Below are positions 1 to 10,011 of a DNA stretch of 64,000 nt, piece after piece. Numbering within the stretch: the stretch's first letter is position 1; each line of letters starts with the position of its first letter. The stretch lies in assembly GCF_001425175.1 (NCBI RefSeq), contig NZ_LMDV01000008.1, positions 1,163,494 to 1,227,493 on the forward strand, read 5' to 3'. Source of the DNA: Nocardioides sp. Root1257. Lineage in GTDB: Bacteria; Actinomycetota; Actinomycetes; Propionibacteriales; Nocardioidaceae. The translations under genes were made by a program, and so were the position numbers. The notes under the pieces are model-generated. The model was not told the DNA's origin. It worked only from the letters and a program-made list of their open reading frames with translations, and made no database searches.

Positions 1-30
1 CGGCCGACCCCGAGCTCAACTGAGCGCGGC

Positions 31-753
31 TCAGTCCCGCTGGGCGATGAAGACGTGCTCGAGTCCCGGGCGGTCGGGGGCGTCGCGCACGTCGACCACC
101 CCGAACCCGTGGGCGACCAGGGTGTCCTCGACCTCGGTGCGGTCGCGGAACCGGAGCGTCGAATCCGACACGAGGACCGCCCCGTCCACGGCGAACGTGT
201 AGGTCCAGCGGAACGACACGTACGGCGCTGCCACGTCCACCAGCTCGAAGCGCTGCTCGACGGCGCCGATGCCCTCGATCTCTCGGACGGCCGGCGGCCT
301 GCCCGCCCACGCCTCCCAGGCGCGGGCCTCCGGTCGTCGTGTCTCGAAGACCAGCCGACCGCCGGGCCGCAGCGCCGACCGGAGGTCCTCGAGCGCCGAG
401 CCCCAGGCGGTGTCGGTGAGGAAGACCTGCGCGACGTTCCCCGTCATCAGCGCCAGGTCGCCCCGGCATGCCGGGATCGCCGAGCTGTCCCCACACACCC
501 AGGTCACCGTGGCGGCGCCGGGCTTGCTCCGTGCGACCTCCAGCGACGCAGCGGCCGGGTCGACGCCGATCACCCGCCGGCCGTGGGTCGCGAGCCGGAT
601 CGCCAGCTCGCCGGTGCCGCACCCGAGGTCGACCACGACCCGGGCGTCGAGCCGGTCGGCCAGGGTGACGTACGCCGTCAGGTCCGCACGCTCGCCGTCG
701 AACGCGTCGTAGACCGCCGCGAGCCGGGGGTCGGCGAAGATCGGGTCGGACAC
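31..753 (-). CDS. SAM-dependent class I methyltransferase
   Basis: 240 aa. A Rossmann-type SAM-binding motif I (VDLGCGTGE, residues 41-49) is followed by the acidic loop GVDPA and a TGNVAQVF stretch in the usual motif position, so the fold is clear. The substrate cannot be read from the sequence; small-molecule methyltransferases of this type are common in actinobacteria. The GTG start at 753 is preceded by TAGCGT (761-766) with seven bases between, so the mRNA is probably leaderless. It is divergent from the DUF3039 gene. Confidence 0.85.
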   Translation of the reverse strand: MSDPIFADPRLAAVYDAFDGERADLTAYVTLADRLDARVVVDLGCGTGELAIRLATHGRRVIGVDPAAASLEVARSKPGAATVTWVCGDSSAIPACRGDLALMTGNVAQVFLTDTAWGSALEDLRSALRPGGRLVFETRRPEARAWEAWAGRPPAVREIEGIGAVEQRFELVDVAAPYVSFRWTYTFAVDGAVLVSDSTLRFRDRTEVEDTLVAHGFGVVDVRDAPDRPGLEHVFIAQRD

Positions 754-796
754 CGCGCTGACGCTAGTCCGAGGTGGCGTCGCGGCGTTCCTGAAT

Positions 797-802
797 TACA
801 GT
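797..802 (+). promoter_or_regulatory. Extended -10 box (TACAGT) of a leaderless transcript
   Basis: TACAGT lies seven bases before the GTG at 810. This fits the TANNNT spacing of actinobacterial leaderless mRNAs and decides the start of the DUF3039 gene, because an earlier GTG at 801 falls inside the box. Confidence 0.5.
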
Positions 803-809
803 GGAGTCC

Positions 810-1070
810 GTGACCACCATCGGATTCTCGACAGACACGGATGTCCGGGAGGACCGCCGTACCGTCCCCACCGATGAGGGCGACCACGAGCGGTTCTCGC
901 ACTACGTGGAGAAGGACAAGCTCACCGAGGCCATGGTGATGGGGACCCCCGTCGTGGCCCTGTGCGGCAAGGTGTGGGTGCCCAGCCGGGCACCGGAGAA
1001 GTTCCCGGTGTGCCCCGAGTGCAAGGACGCCTGGGAGTCCCTCAACGACGACGCGGGCTCCGGCGAGTGA
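810..1070 (+). CDS. DUF3039 family protein
   Basis: 86 aa from the GTG at 810 (an in-frame GTG at 801 overlaps the predicted -10 box). The protein matches the short actinobacterial DUF3039 family: an acidic N terminus, a conserved segment H-Y-V-E-K-D-K, and a pair of cysteines (ALCGKVW and VCPEC) that look like a small metal-binding knuckle. Function is unknown. Its stop overlaps the GTG start of the downstream helicase (GTGA, 1067-1070), so the two are translationally coupled; the pairing suggests a shared role in nucleic acid handling, but that is inference. Confidence 0.85.
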   Translation: MTTIGFSTDTDVREDRRTVPTDEGDHERFSHYVEKDKLTEAMVMGTPVVALCGKVWVPSRAPEKFPVCPECKDAWESLNDDAGSGE

Positions 1071-2869
1071 CGGGTCGGCCCGACCCCGACCCCCTGCCCG
1101 ACGCGCCTCTCGGATCCAAGCTAAGCCCGGCCTGGCCGGAGCGCGCCGCCTGGGGGACGGCGCCGTCGCTGCGTGCGTGGCAGACGGCGGCGATGCGGCA
1201 GTACTTCGACGAGCACCCGCGCGACTTCCTCGCGGTCGCGACCCCGGGCGCCGGCAAGACGACCTTCGCGCTGTCGGTCGCGGCCGAGCTCCTGGGTCGC
1301 CGCCTGGTCGACCGGATCACCGTCGTCGCGCCGACCGAGCACCTGAAGCTCCAGTGGGCCGAGGCCGCGGCCCGCGCGGGCATCCCGATCGACCCGGCGT
1401 ACTCCGCCGGCAAGGGCAAGACGTCGCAGGACTTCGTCGGCATCGCCGTGACGTACGCCGGGGTCGCGGTCAACCCGCTCGCGATGCGGATCCGCACCGA
1501 GCGGTTCAAGACCCTGGTGATCCTCGACGAGGTGCACCACGCGGGCGACGCGCTGTCGTGGGGCGAGGGCGTCCGTGAGGCCTTCGAGCCCGCCGCCCGG
1601 CGACTGGCGCTCACCGGCACGCCGTTCCGCTCCGACATCAACCCGATCCCGTTCGTCACCTACGCCCCCGGCGGCGACGGGGTGCCGCGCTCGGTCGCCG
1701 ACTACACCTACGGCTACGCGCACGCGCTCGCCGACCACGTCGTGCGCCCGGTGCTCTTCATGGCCTACTCCGGCGAGATGACCTGGCGCACCCGCGCGGG
1801 CGACGAAATCGCCGCCCGGCTCGGCGAGCCGCTCACCAAGGACCTGACCAACCAGGCGCTGCGGACCGCGCTGGACCCGTCCGGCTCCTGGATCCCGTCG
1901 GTGCTGACCGCTGCGGACAGGCGGCTCTCCGAGGTCCGTCGGCACGTCCCGGACGCCGGCGGGCTCGTGATCGCGACCGACCAGGACTCCGCACGGTCCT
2001 ACGCCAAGACCCTCAAGCAGATCACCGGCGAGTCCGCGGTCGTCGTGCTCTCCGACGAGAAGGCGGCGTCGAAGAAGATCACCGAGTTCACCGACAGCGA
2101 CAAGCGCTGGATGGTGGCCGTCCGGATGGTGTCCGAGGGCGTCGACGTGCCGCGGCTCGCGGTCGGCGTCTACGCGACCACGACCTCCACGCCGCTCTTC
2201 TTCGCCCAGGCCGTCGGGCGCTTCGTGCGAGCGCGCAACCGGGGTGAGACCGCGTCGGTCTTCCTGCCGTCGGTGCCGTCCCTGCTCGGCTTCGCCTCCG
2301 AGATGGAGGTCGAGCGCGACCACGTGCTGGGCCGCAAGATCACCGACGAGGGCGACATCTTCGCCGCCGAGGACGAGCTGATGGCGCAGGCGAACGCCGG
2401 CGAGGGCGCGTCCGACGAGCTCGAGGCGTCCTTCGAGGCGCTGGGCTCCGAGGCCCGCTTCGACCGCGTCCTGTTCGACGGCGGCGAGTTCGGGCACGCC
2501 GGCGAGGTGCACGTGGGCTCGGAGGAGGAGATGGACTTCCTGGGCATCCCCGGGCTCCTCGAGCCCGGCCAGATGCGCGAGCTGCTCCAGCAGCGCCAGA
2601 GCGACCGGGCCAAGAAGCAGAAGGCGGCGCCGAGGCCCGAGTCCGACACGGTCGCCCAGGTCTCCACCCACGAGCAGCTCGCGATCATGCGGCGCGAGCT
2701 CAACGGCCTGGTCGCCGCCTGGCACCACCGCACCGGCCAGGCCCACGGCATCACCCACGCCGCGCTCCGCAAGGAGTGCGGCGGACCGGCTGCCGCCGTG
2801 GCGACCGCGGACCAGCTGCAGTCCCGGATCGAGCGGATCCGGGACTGGGCGACGCGCAAGTCGTCCTGA
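1067..2869 (+). CDS. DEAD/DEAH-box superfamily 2 helicase
   Basis: 600 aa from the GTG overlapping the DUF3039 stop codon. Superfamily 2 motifs are plain: Walker A (ATPGAGKT, about residues 58-65), motif II DEVHH (about 154-158), motif III LTGTPFR, and motif VI region (FFAQAVGRFVRAR). The C-terminal third is acidic, then basic, with no recognised accessory domain. It resembles the XPB/UvsW-like helicases found beside DUF3039 in actinobacteria. The substrate is unknown; a DNA-repair or RNA role are both possible. A longer reading back to 962 would overlap DUF3039 in another frame and is unlikely. Confidence 0.9.
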   Translation: MTGRPDPDPLPDAPLGSKLSPAWPERAAWGTAPSLRAWQTAAMRQYFDEHPRDFLAVATPGAGKTTFALSVAAELLGRRLVDRITVVAPTEHLKLQWAEAAARAGIPIDPAYSAGKGKTSQDFVGIAVTYAGVAVNPLAMRIRTERFKTLVILDEVHHAGDALSWGEGVREAFEPAARRLALTGTPFRSDINPIPFVTYAPGGDGVPRSVADYTYGYAHALADHVVRPVLFMAYSGEMTWRTRAGDEIAARLGEPLTKDLTNQALRTALDPSGSWIPSVLTAADRRLSEVRRHVPDAGGLVIATDQDSARSYAKTLKQITGESAVVVLSDEKAASKKITEFTDSDKRWMVAVRMVSEGVDVPRLAVGVYATTTSTPLFFAQAVGRFVRARNRGETASVFLPSVPSLLGFASEMEVERDHVLGRKITDEGDIFAAEDELMAQANAGEGASDELEASFEALGSEARFDRVLFDGGEFGHAGEVHVGSEEEMDFLGIPGLLEPGQMRELLQQRQSDRAKKQKAAPRPESDTVAQVSTHEQLAIMRRELNGLVAAWHHRTGQAHGITHAALRKECGGPAAAVATADQLQSRIERIRDWATRKSS

Positions 2870-2888
2870 CCTCCCTACACTCGGGCGC

Positions 2889-3527
2889 GTGCCGGGCGAG
2901 ATCTCCCAGACCCTGGACCGCGGGTTGCGCGTCCTCGACGTGCTCGCGGCGAGCCCGGACGGCCTGACGATGACCGAGCTGGCCGCCCGGATGGAGGTCA
3001 ACCGGACCATCGTGCACCGGCTCGTCGCGACGCTCGAGGCCCGCGCGCTGGTACGCCGGGACGCCGACGGCCGGCTCCGGGTGGGACTCGGCGTGCTGCG
3101 GCTCGGTGCGGCGGTCCAGCCGGTGCTGCGCGACCTCGCCGTACCCGTGCTGCGCGAGCTGGCCGAGGCGGTCGGCTGCACGGCCCACCTCACGGTCGTC
3201 GACGGCGAGGAGGCGCTCGCGCTCGCGGTCGTCGAGCCGTCGTGGACCGACTTCCACGTCGGCTACCGGGTCGGGTCTCGGCACCCGCTCGGCCAGGGTG
3301 CCGCCGGCAAGGCGATCCTGCTGGGCCGGGCGGGCGACCCCACGCCGTACGTGCTGACGGTGGGGGAGCTCCAGTCCGGTGCCCGCGGCCTGGCCGCCCC
3401 GGTGCTCGGCGTACCCGGGCTCGAGGCGAGCGTCGGCATCGTGACCGTCGACCCCGGGCTGGACGCCGAGGCCGTCGGGCCTCAGGTCGAGCGGGCGGCG
3501 GCCGAGCTCACCCGGCGGCTGAGCTGA
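2889..3527 (+). CDS. IclR family transcriptional regulator
   Basis: 212 aa. An N-terminal winged helix-turn-helix (about residues 8-65; LTMTELAARMEVNRTIVHRL) is followed by an IclR-type ligand-binding domain, somewhat shorter than the usual 250 aa. The GTG start sits seven bases after TACACT (2876-2881), pointing to a leaderless mRNA. It ends 20 bases inside the convergent MarR gene. The effector is unknown, and neither neighbour is a catabolic operon that would reveal it. Confidence 0.9.
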   Translation: MPGEISQTLDRGLRVLDVLAASPDGLTMTELAARMEVNRTIVHRLVATLEARALVRRDADGRLRVGLGVLRLGAAVQPVLRDLAVPVLRELAEAVGCTAHLTVVDGEEALALAVVEPSWTDFHVGYRVGSRHPLGQGAAGKAILLGRAGDPTPYVLTVGELQSGARGLAAPVLGVPGLEASVGIVTVDPGLDAEAVGPQVERAAAELTRRLS

Positions 3528-4056
3528 TCTCGTCCTCCAGCTCCGACCCGGTGCACTGCGCGAGCTCCTCGTCGGTCAGCTCGGGGGCGGTCAGGCGCAG
3601 GATCGCGCGCGCCGTCGTGCCCAGCGCCTCGAGCTGAGCGGGGGAGAGCTGGTCGACGACGAGGCGCCGGGCCTCGCGTACGTGGCCGGGCGCGGACTCC
3701 TCGAGCTTGCGGCGGCCGGTCTCCGTGAGGTGCGCCGCGGTGCGCAGGCCGGCGCCGGCGCAGGAGCGGCGCTCGACCCAGCCGGCGCCCTCCAGACGGG
3801 AGACGGCGTGGGAGAGCCGGGAGCGGGAGCCACGCGACATCACGGCCAGCTCGCTCATCGGTAGGGCACCGGTCGGCTCCTCCGAGAGAGCGGCGAGCAC
3901 GTGGTACTCGAACATGTTCAGCCCGGTGTCGCGCTTGAGCTGGGCGTCGAGCGCCGCCGGGAGCGTCATCAGCATCGCCACCAGGGACCGCCACTGCCGC
4001 TGCTGCTCGGCGTCGAGCCACGGCTCGTCGGCGGGCGGCTGGGTGGGATCGGTCAC
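3508..4056 (-). CDS. MarR family transcriptional regulator (likely represses the azoreductase)
   Basis: 182 aa winged-helix protein: dimerisation helices at both ends around a wHTH (LPMSELAVMSRGSRSRLSHAVSRLEGAGWV, given here only as its landmark GSRSRLSHAVSRLE). The GTG start lies six bases from TACCCT (4063-4068), a leaderless -10. Two near-identical palindromes, at 4074-4086 and 4106-4119, separate it from the divergent azoreductase gene, so autoregulation and control of azoR are likely. MarR/azoreductase pairs usually answer quinones or electrophiles. Confidence 0.9.
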   Translation of the reverse strand: MTDPTQPPADEPWLDAEQQRQWRSLVAMLMTLPAALDAQLKRDTGLNMFEYHVLAALSEEPTGALPMSELAVMSRGSRSRLSHAVSRLEGAGWVERRSCAGAGLRTAAHLTETGRRKLEESAPGHVREARRLVVDQLSPAQLEALGTTARAILRLTAPELTDEELAQCTGSELEDEISSAAG

Positions 4057-4073
4057 GAGGCAAGGGTAGCGAC

Positions 4074-4119
4074 TTGAACATTCAACTCAACCGTCGTACC
4101 GTCGTGTTGAACATTCAAC
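4074..4119. promoter_or_regulatory. Tandem MarR operator: two copies of TTGAACATTCAAC
   Basis: The 13-base imperfect palindrome TTGAACATTCAAC occurs at 4074-4086 and again at 4107-4119 (with one more G at 4106), 33 bases apart, i.e. three helical turns. It lies between divergent marR and azoR and next to the marR -10 box. Two sites on one DNA face suggest cooperative binding of two MarR dimers. Confidence 0.75.
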
Positions 4120-4151
4120 ACGCCACTCATCCGACACCGTGGGAGAACCTC

Positions 4152-4784
4152 GTGACCCTGCTCCGCATCGACTCGTCCATCCAGGGCCCGGCCTCGGCCA
4201 GCTCCGCGCTCGCCGACCTCGTGCTCGACGCCTTCATCGCCGCCCGCCCCGACGAGCAGGTCGTCTCGCGGCACCTCGCGGTCGACCCGCTGCCGTCCGA
4301 CGCCTGGGCGAATGCGATCCACGCCTCGTTCGCGCCCGAGGACCAGCGGACGCCGGCCCAGGCCGAGGCGCTCGCCCTCGCCCAGTCGCTCGCCGCCGAG
4401 CTGGAGGAGGCGGACGCCGCCGTCCTCGCGCTGCCGCTCTACAACTTCGGGGTCTCGCAGCACGTGAAGACCTGGTTCGACCTGGTGCTCGCCGGCGCAG
4501 CCATGGAGGCCCGCCCGCTCGAGGGCAAGCCGGTCGTCCTGCTCACCACCCGCGGTGGTGCGTACGGCGAGGGCACGCCGCGCCACGGCTGGGACCACAG
4601 CACCGACTACCTGCGCCGGATCCTCGTCGACAAGTGGGGTGCCGACCTCACGGTCGTCGAGCGCGAGTTCACGCTGGTCGGCGTCAACCCCGCCCTCGAC
4701 GAGTTCACCGAGATCGCCGGCATGATGAAGAAGGAGGCCGAGGAGGCCGCCGTCGTCGCCGGTCGCGACCTCGCTGCCCGCTGA
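4152..4784 (+). CDS. FMN-dependent NADH azoreductase / flavodoxin-fold quinone reductase
   Basis: 210 aa from the GTG at 4152, chosen because GGGAGA precedes it and the operator palindromes must lie outside the gene. The AzoR flavodoxin fold shows in the N-terminal SSIQGPASASSALA FMN-phosphate loop, the PLYNFGV segment (about residue 96) that packs on the isoalloxazine ring, and TTRGGAYG near residue 135. The enzyme should reduce quinones or azo compounds with NAD(P)H. It is divergent from and probably repressed by the MarR protein. A 26-bp stem follows the stop codon. Confidence 0.85.
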   Translation: MTLLRIDSSIQGPASASSALADLVLDAFIAARPDEQVVSRHLAVDPLPSDAWANAIHASFAPEDQRTPAQAEALALAQSLAAELEEADAAVLALPLYNFGVSQHVKTWFDLVLAGAAMEARPLEGKPVVLLTTRGGAYGEGTPRHGWDHSTDYLRRILVDKWGADLTVVEREFTLVGVNPALDEFTEIAGMMKKEAEEAAVVAGRDLAAR

Positions 4785-4790
4785 GCCGAA

Positions 4791-4850
4791 GGGGTAGTCC
4801 CTGACGTTTTCGCCCCTCGCCGCACGGATCGGGGGCGAGAACGTCAGGGA

Positions 4851-4857
<7 letters not shown>
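4791..4857. terminator. Long inverted repeat between convergent genes (bidirectional terminator or intergenic palindrome)
   Basis: Arms 4791-4816 and 4832-4857 are complementary over 26 bp with one T/G position, leaving a 15-base loop. It begins six bases after the azoR stop and runs into the lrp stop codon, so it could end transcription from both sides. There is no T-run, which is common for actinobacterial terminators. Confidence 0.65.
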
Positions 4858-6615
<1,758 letters not shown>

Positions 6616-6618
6616 GCG

Positions 6619-7287
6619 TCAGCTCGCGACGAAGCGGGCGTCGACTGTCGCCGAGACGGCGATGTCCTCGGGGGTGAAGGCCAGGCCGCTGCCGCCGGTG
6701 TCGGCCTTGGCTGCCCGGGCGAACATCGCCGTCCCCTGACCCGAGGCCTGGGTCTGGTCGCCGAGCATGCCCGGGTCGGCGATCGCGACGCAGTGCAGGG
6801 CGCCGAGGCCGAGCGCCTCGGCGTACGCCTGCGCCTTGCGGCGTGCCTCCTCGACCGCCCGCGCGCGCACGGCAGCGACCGTGTCCTGCTTGGTCTGCTC
6901 GGTGAGGGCCCACTCGAGGCCGTCGACGCGTACGCCGGCGTGCACCGCCGCGCGCTCCACCCAGACCGCTAGGTCGTCGAAGTCGCGGAACTTGGCGCGC
7001 GTCGTGGTCTGGGCGTGGTGGACGAGCGGGAGCTGCTCGCCCTTGTTGTTGAACGGCCGGTGCGACCAGACCTGGATCCGGTCGGTCGCGTGCCAGGTGA
7101 CCGGTCCCTGCGCCGGGTCGTGCCGAGCCGCGATCCCGGCCACCAGTGCAGCCGTCCCCTGCGTGGTGGCGGCGACGACCGGCGCCCGCTCCGGCCCCTC
7201 GAAGCCGACCGTCACGGTGACGGTCGCGCGCTCGGCGGGGTGGAACGAGTCGTAGCTGCCCTGCACGGTGATCACGGTCTCGGCCAT
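6619..7287 (-). CDS. SIMPL domain (DUF541) protein
   Basis: 222 aa. The whole protein matches the SIMPL/DUF541 fold: an N-terminal beta-rich V-T-V-Q-G segment and the helix carrying AVRARAVEEARRKAQAYAEA (about residues 138-157). There is no signal peptide, unlike many BP26-like relatives, so it is probably cytoplasmic. Function is unknown. It converges with hppD with three bases between the stop codons. Confidence 0.8.
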   Translation of the reverse strand: MAETVITVQGSYDSFHPAERATVTVTVGFEGPERAPVVAATTQGTAALVAGIAARHDPAQGPVTWHATDRIQVWSHRPFNNKGEQLPLVHHAQTTTRAKFRDFDDLAVWVERAAVHAGVRVDGLEWALTEQTKQDTVAAVRARAVEEARRKAQAYAEALGLGALHCVAIADPGMLGDQTQASGQGTAMFARAAKADTGGSGLAFTPEDIAVSATVDARFVAS

Positions 7288-7305
7288 GGACCCGATTCTG
7301 CCGGG

Positions 7306-8553
7306 TCAGGCCAGGTCGCCGACCAGCTCCGCCTCGGCCTCGGCCGGCGAGTGCGCCGCCGGGGCGTGCGCACCAGCGACGACCGTGCGGCCGGCCGTGA
7401 GGATCGCGACGCCGACCAGCACGGCACCGGCGCCGAACCAGAACGGCGCGTGCGGGCCGACGTTCTCGCCGAGCTTGAGCGCGACGTACGGGCCGACCGC
7501 GCCACCGCAGAAGCGGAGGAACGAGTACGCCGCGGACGCGACCGGGCGCTCGACCGGGGCGGCGCCCATCACGATCTCGGTGATCAGGGTGTTGTTGATG
7601 CCGATGAAGGCGCCCGAGAGCACGATGCCGGCGATCACGAACGGCGTGTGCTCGGTGAAGACCGCGATCATCGCGAGGTCGAGCATGAACAGCACGAGCA
7701 TGGAGATGACGCTCGGCACCGTGCCGATCAGGCGCTGCACCAGCGGCGCGACGAAGACCGACGTGAAGGCGAGCAGCAGGCCCCAGCCGAAGAAGATCCA
7801 GCCGATGTCGATGATGCTGGCGTCCGGCAGTGCGAACGGCCCGGCGGCCAGGATCGTGAAGAAGCCGATGTTGTAGAAGATCGCGGTCAGGCCGGTGAGC
7901 AGGAGCGCGGGGTAGCGCAGCGCGCGGAACGGGTCGAGGAGCGAGGTACGACGTCCGGTCGGCGGCGTGCTCGGCAGGAAGACCGACGTGGCGACGAGCG
8001 CGATGACCATCAGGCAGGAGACGCCGAAGAACGGCGCGCGCCAGGACTGCTCGCCCAGCAGCCCGCCCACGAGCGGGCCGGAGGCGATGCCGATGCCGAG
8101 CGCGGCCTCGAAGAGGATGATCGCGCGCGCGGTCGAGCCGGACGCGGCGGTGACGATGGTCGAGAGCGCGGTCGCCACGAAGAGGGCGTTGCCGAGACCC
8201 CAGCCTGCCCGGAAGCCGACGATCTGCCCGACCGTGCTGGACGAGCCGGCGAGTGCGGCGAAGACGATGATCAGGACCAGGCCGCTGATCAGCGTGCGCT
8301 TGGCGCCGATCCGGCTCGAGATGACGCCGGTGACCAGCATCGCGACGCCCATGATCGCCATGTAGCTGGTGAACATCAGCGAGACCTGGCTGGGGGTCGC
8401 CTGCAGCTGCGCGGCGATGTCCTTGAGGATCGGGTCGACGAGCCCGATGCCCATGAACGCGATGACGCAGGCGAAGGCGACGGCCCAGACGGCGCGCGGC
8501 TGCTTGAAGAAGGAGCCCTGGTCGGGCTCGGTGGACGTGGCGAGGTGGTTCAC
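7306..8553 (-). CDS. MFS drug-efflux transporter (DHA1 type)
   Basis: 415 aa with about 12 hydrophobic segments and the MFS motif A region between TM2 and TM3 (GVISSRIGAKRTLISG). It probably exports drugs or toxic metabolites by proton antiport. It is the second gene of a two-gene unit: its ATG overlaps the MarR stop codon, so the pump is very likely repressed by that MarR protein. The substrate cannot be inferred. Confidence 0.9.
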   Translation of the reverse strand: MNHLATSTEPDQGSFFKQPRAVWAVAFACVIAFMGIGLVDPILKDIAAQLQATPSQVSLMFTSYMAIMGVAMLVTGVISSRIGAKRTLISGLVLIIVFAALAGSSSTVGQIVGFRAGWGLGNALFVATALSTIVTAASGSTARAIILFEAALGIGIASGPLVGGLLGEQSWRAPFFGVSCLMVIALVATSVFLPSTPPTGRRTSLLDPFRALRYPALLLTGLTAIFYNIGFFTILAAGPFALPDASIIDIGWIFFGWGLLLAFTSVFVAPLVQRLIGTVPSVISMLVLFMLDLAMIAVFTEHTPFVIAGIVLSGAFIGINNTLITEIVMGAAPVERPVASAAYSFLRFCGGAVGPYVALKLGENVGPHAPFWFGAGAVLVGVAILTAGRTVVAGAHAPAAHSPAEAEAELVGDLA

Positions 8554-8966
8554 GGAGTGCCTTCCTGGAGGATCGCCCGGAGCACGGCGACCGCCGTGGC
8601 GAGGTCCTCGGTGGTGAGGTCGGGGTGCGCGGCGACGATGGCCGCGATCCGGTCGCCGTGCAGGCGGCGGATGCGGGCGAGCTCGTCGCGACCCGAGTCG
8701 GACAGCGTGACGACCGTGCCGCGGGCGTCGGCGGGGTTCGGCGCCTTGCTGACCCAGCCGCTCTCGACGAGCTGGGCGACCGCGGCCGACATGGTCGGCT
8801 GGGAGCAGCGGTCCAGGTCGGCGAGCTGGGTGATGCCCAGCGGGCCGTGCTCGTCGAGCAGCGAGATGATCCGGGTCCCCGCGGGCAGCTCGAGCTCCCG
8901 TCGTACGGCGCGCACGAGGCGTGCGGCGTGGACGACCAGGTCGCTGGCGAGCTCGGTGTCGGTCAC
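8550..8966 (-). CDS. MarR family repressor of the adjacent MFS pump
   Basis: 138 aa from the GTG at 8966; a GTG at 8975 would add three residues, but TAATGT (8974-8979) lies exactly seven bases before 8966, as expected for a leaderless start. The wHTH spans LGITQLADLDRCSQPTMSA (about 45-63), followed by a beta wing (ADARGTVV). The stop codon overlaps the start of the MFS gene. A perfect palindrome over the -10 box (8977-8997) is the probable autoregulatory operator. Confidence 0.9.
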   Translation of the reverse strand: MTDTELASDLVVHAARLVRAVRRELELPAGTRIISLLDEHGPLGITQLADLDRCSQPTMSAAVAQLVESGWVSKAPNPADARGTVVTLSDSGRDELARIRRLHGDRIAAIVAAHPDLTTEDLATAVAVLRAILQEGTP

Positions 8967-8976
8967 GCCCTCCACA

Positions 8977-8997
8977 TTACATAGGAAGGCTATGTAA
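8977..8997. promoter_or_regulatory. MarR operator: perfect 8-bp inverted repeat TTACATAG-N5-CTATGTAA
   Basis: Arms 8977-8984 and 8990-8997 are perfectly complementary around five bases. The element overlaps the predicted -10 box of the marR-MFS operon, so a bound repressor would block the promoter. Confidence 0.8.
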
Positions 8998-9018
8998 ATC
9001 TAGGTGCGCTGGCTCACG

Positions 9019-9300
9019 CTAGAAGGGCGGGCGCCCGGTGCCGCTCACCCGCAGCCGTCCCCACGGGTCCGCGTCGCTCAGCCGCCCCTCGGCGCTGCCG
9101 TGCTCGGTCGTCACCGTCACGGTCGACCCGGTGCCCACCGCGTCGAGGTCGGGCGAGGCGGCGAGACGGCCGTACCAGTGGAAGCGACCGTCGATCGGGT
9201 CGAAGCGGCCGCGCAGGTCGGCGTCGACCGGGATGCGAGCCTCGCCGGAGACGACGGTCGCCGGACCGCCGTACTCCTCCTGGGGTTCGTGGTGGGTCAT
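9019..9300 (-). CDS. DUF4873 domain protein
   Basis: 93 aa, matching the short DUF4873 family (Y-x-G-x-A-x-V and a central GRFDPIDGRFHWYGRL segment, residues 29-44). Its ATG overlaps the stop of the upstream tetR gene (9297-9300). In actinobacteria this domain occurs alone or fused to flavin monooxygenases, suggesting a redox partner role. Here it accompanies a TetR regulator and a divergent diiron oxygenase. Confidence 0.8.
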   Translation of the reverse strand: MTHHEPQEEYGGPATVVSGEARIPVDADLRGRFDPIDGRFHWYGRLAASPDLDAVGTGSTVTVTTEHGSAEGRLSDADPWGRLRVSGTGRPPF

Positions 9301-9944
9301 GGTGATTCCTCCTCGAGGGGTACGCCGAGCTCGGTGGCCGTCCCGGAGAACGCGTGCCAGATGAAGGACGTCAGGTAGGCGCCGACCGCGGCGCGGCTCA
9401 TGGTCTGGCGCTCGAGCCACCACTCGCCGGTGGACAGGCCCATGCCGACCAGGGCCTGCGCCCACGGCTCGGCGCCGCCGGTGTCGACGCCGAGCTCGCG
9501 CATCGTGTCGCCGAGCACCCGGGCGAACGCGGCGGCGATCGCCGCCTTGCCGTCCGCGAGCGGGTCGATCGCGACCGCCCGGTGGCGGACCAGGAGCAGG
9601 AAGACCGGGGGGTGCTCCTCGATCGTCGCGAGGTAGGTGTCGACCCCGGCGGCGACCCGCTCGCGGACGGACGCCTCGGTGAGGATCGCCGGCAGCAGCC
9701 GCCGCATCACCTCGTCGGCGCCCCAGCGCCCGACCGCGGCGTACAGGTCGTCGAGGCCGTCGAAGTAGCGGTAGAGCACCGGCTTGCTGACGCCCGCCTC
9801 GCGGGCGATGTCGGAGATGCCGGCGGTGGGACCGACGGTGTCGATCGCCGCGACCGCCGCGAGCACGAGCTCGGCGCGGCGCTCCTCGCGGTGCTCGTCC
9901 CAGCGGGCGGAGCGGCCGTCCTTGCCCTTGACCTGGCGTGCCAT
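9297..9944 (-). CDS. TetR family transcriptional regulator
   Basis: 215 aa from ATG 9944, which is seven bases from TAGACT (9952-9957), a leaderless -10. The HTH reads GISDIAREAGVSKPVLYRYFDGLDDLY (landmark VSKPVLYRYF). The C-terminal domain contains W-W-L-E-R, typical of the actinobacterial TetR group with a TetR_C_33-like domain. It forms an operon with DUF4873 and is divergent from the AurF-like oxygenase; three GTAAC half-sites lie between them, so it probably controls both units. Confidence 0.9.
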   Translation of the reverse strand: MARQVKGKDGRSARWDEHREERRAELVLAAVAAIDTVGPTAGISDIAREAGVSKPVLYRYFDGLDDLYAAVGRWGADEVMRRLLPAILTEASVRERVAAGVDTYLATIEEHPPVFLLLVRHRAVAIDPLADGKAAIAAAFARVLGDTMRELGVDTGGAEPWAQALVGMGLSTGEWWLERQTMSRAAVGAYLTSFIWHAFSGTATELGVPLEEESP

Positions 9945-9960
9945 GTCGGGGAGTCTAGCG

Positions 9961-9981
9961 GTAACCGTTACTTCTGGTAAC
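9961..9981. promoter_or_regulatory. TetR operator: GTAAC/GTTAC half-site cluster
   Basis: GTAACCGTTAC (9961-9971) is a perfect 11-base palindrome, and its right half forms a second inverted repeat GTTAC-N5-GTAAC (9967-9981). The cluster sits just upstream of the tetR -10 box and in front of the AurF-like gene, as expected for a shared operator. Confidence 0.7.
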
Positions 9982-10011
9982 ACCTAAACCACTGCGACCT
10001 CGGGAGTGCTC

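Noticed and set aside
1..23. Possible 3' end of an upstream plus-strand gene (reads A-D-P-E-L-N-stop)
   Set aside because: Seven codons are too few to support a gene; it may be real but cannot be shown from this window.
962..1066. Earlier start for the helicase inside DUF3039
   Set aside because: The GTG at 1067 overlaps the DUF3039 stop in the standard coupling pattern; the extra 35 residues lack conserved features.
7015..8997. Long plus-strand open frame opposite the MFS/MarR genes
   Set aside because: Low-complexity R/D/E-rich translation opposite well-supported genes.
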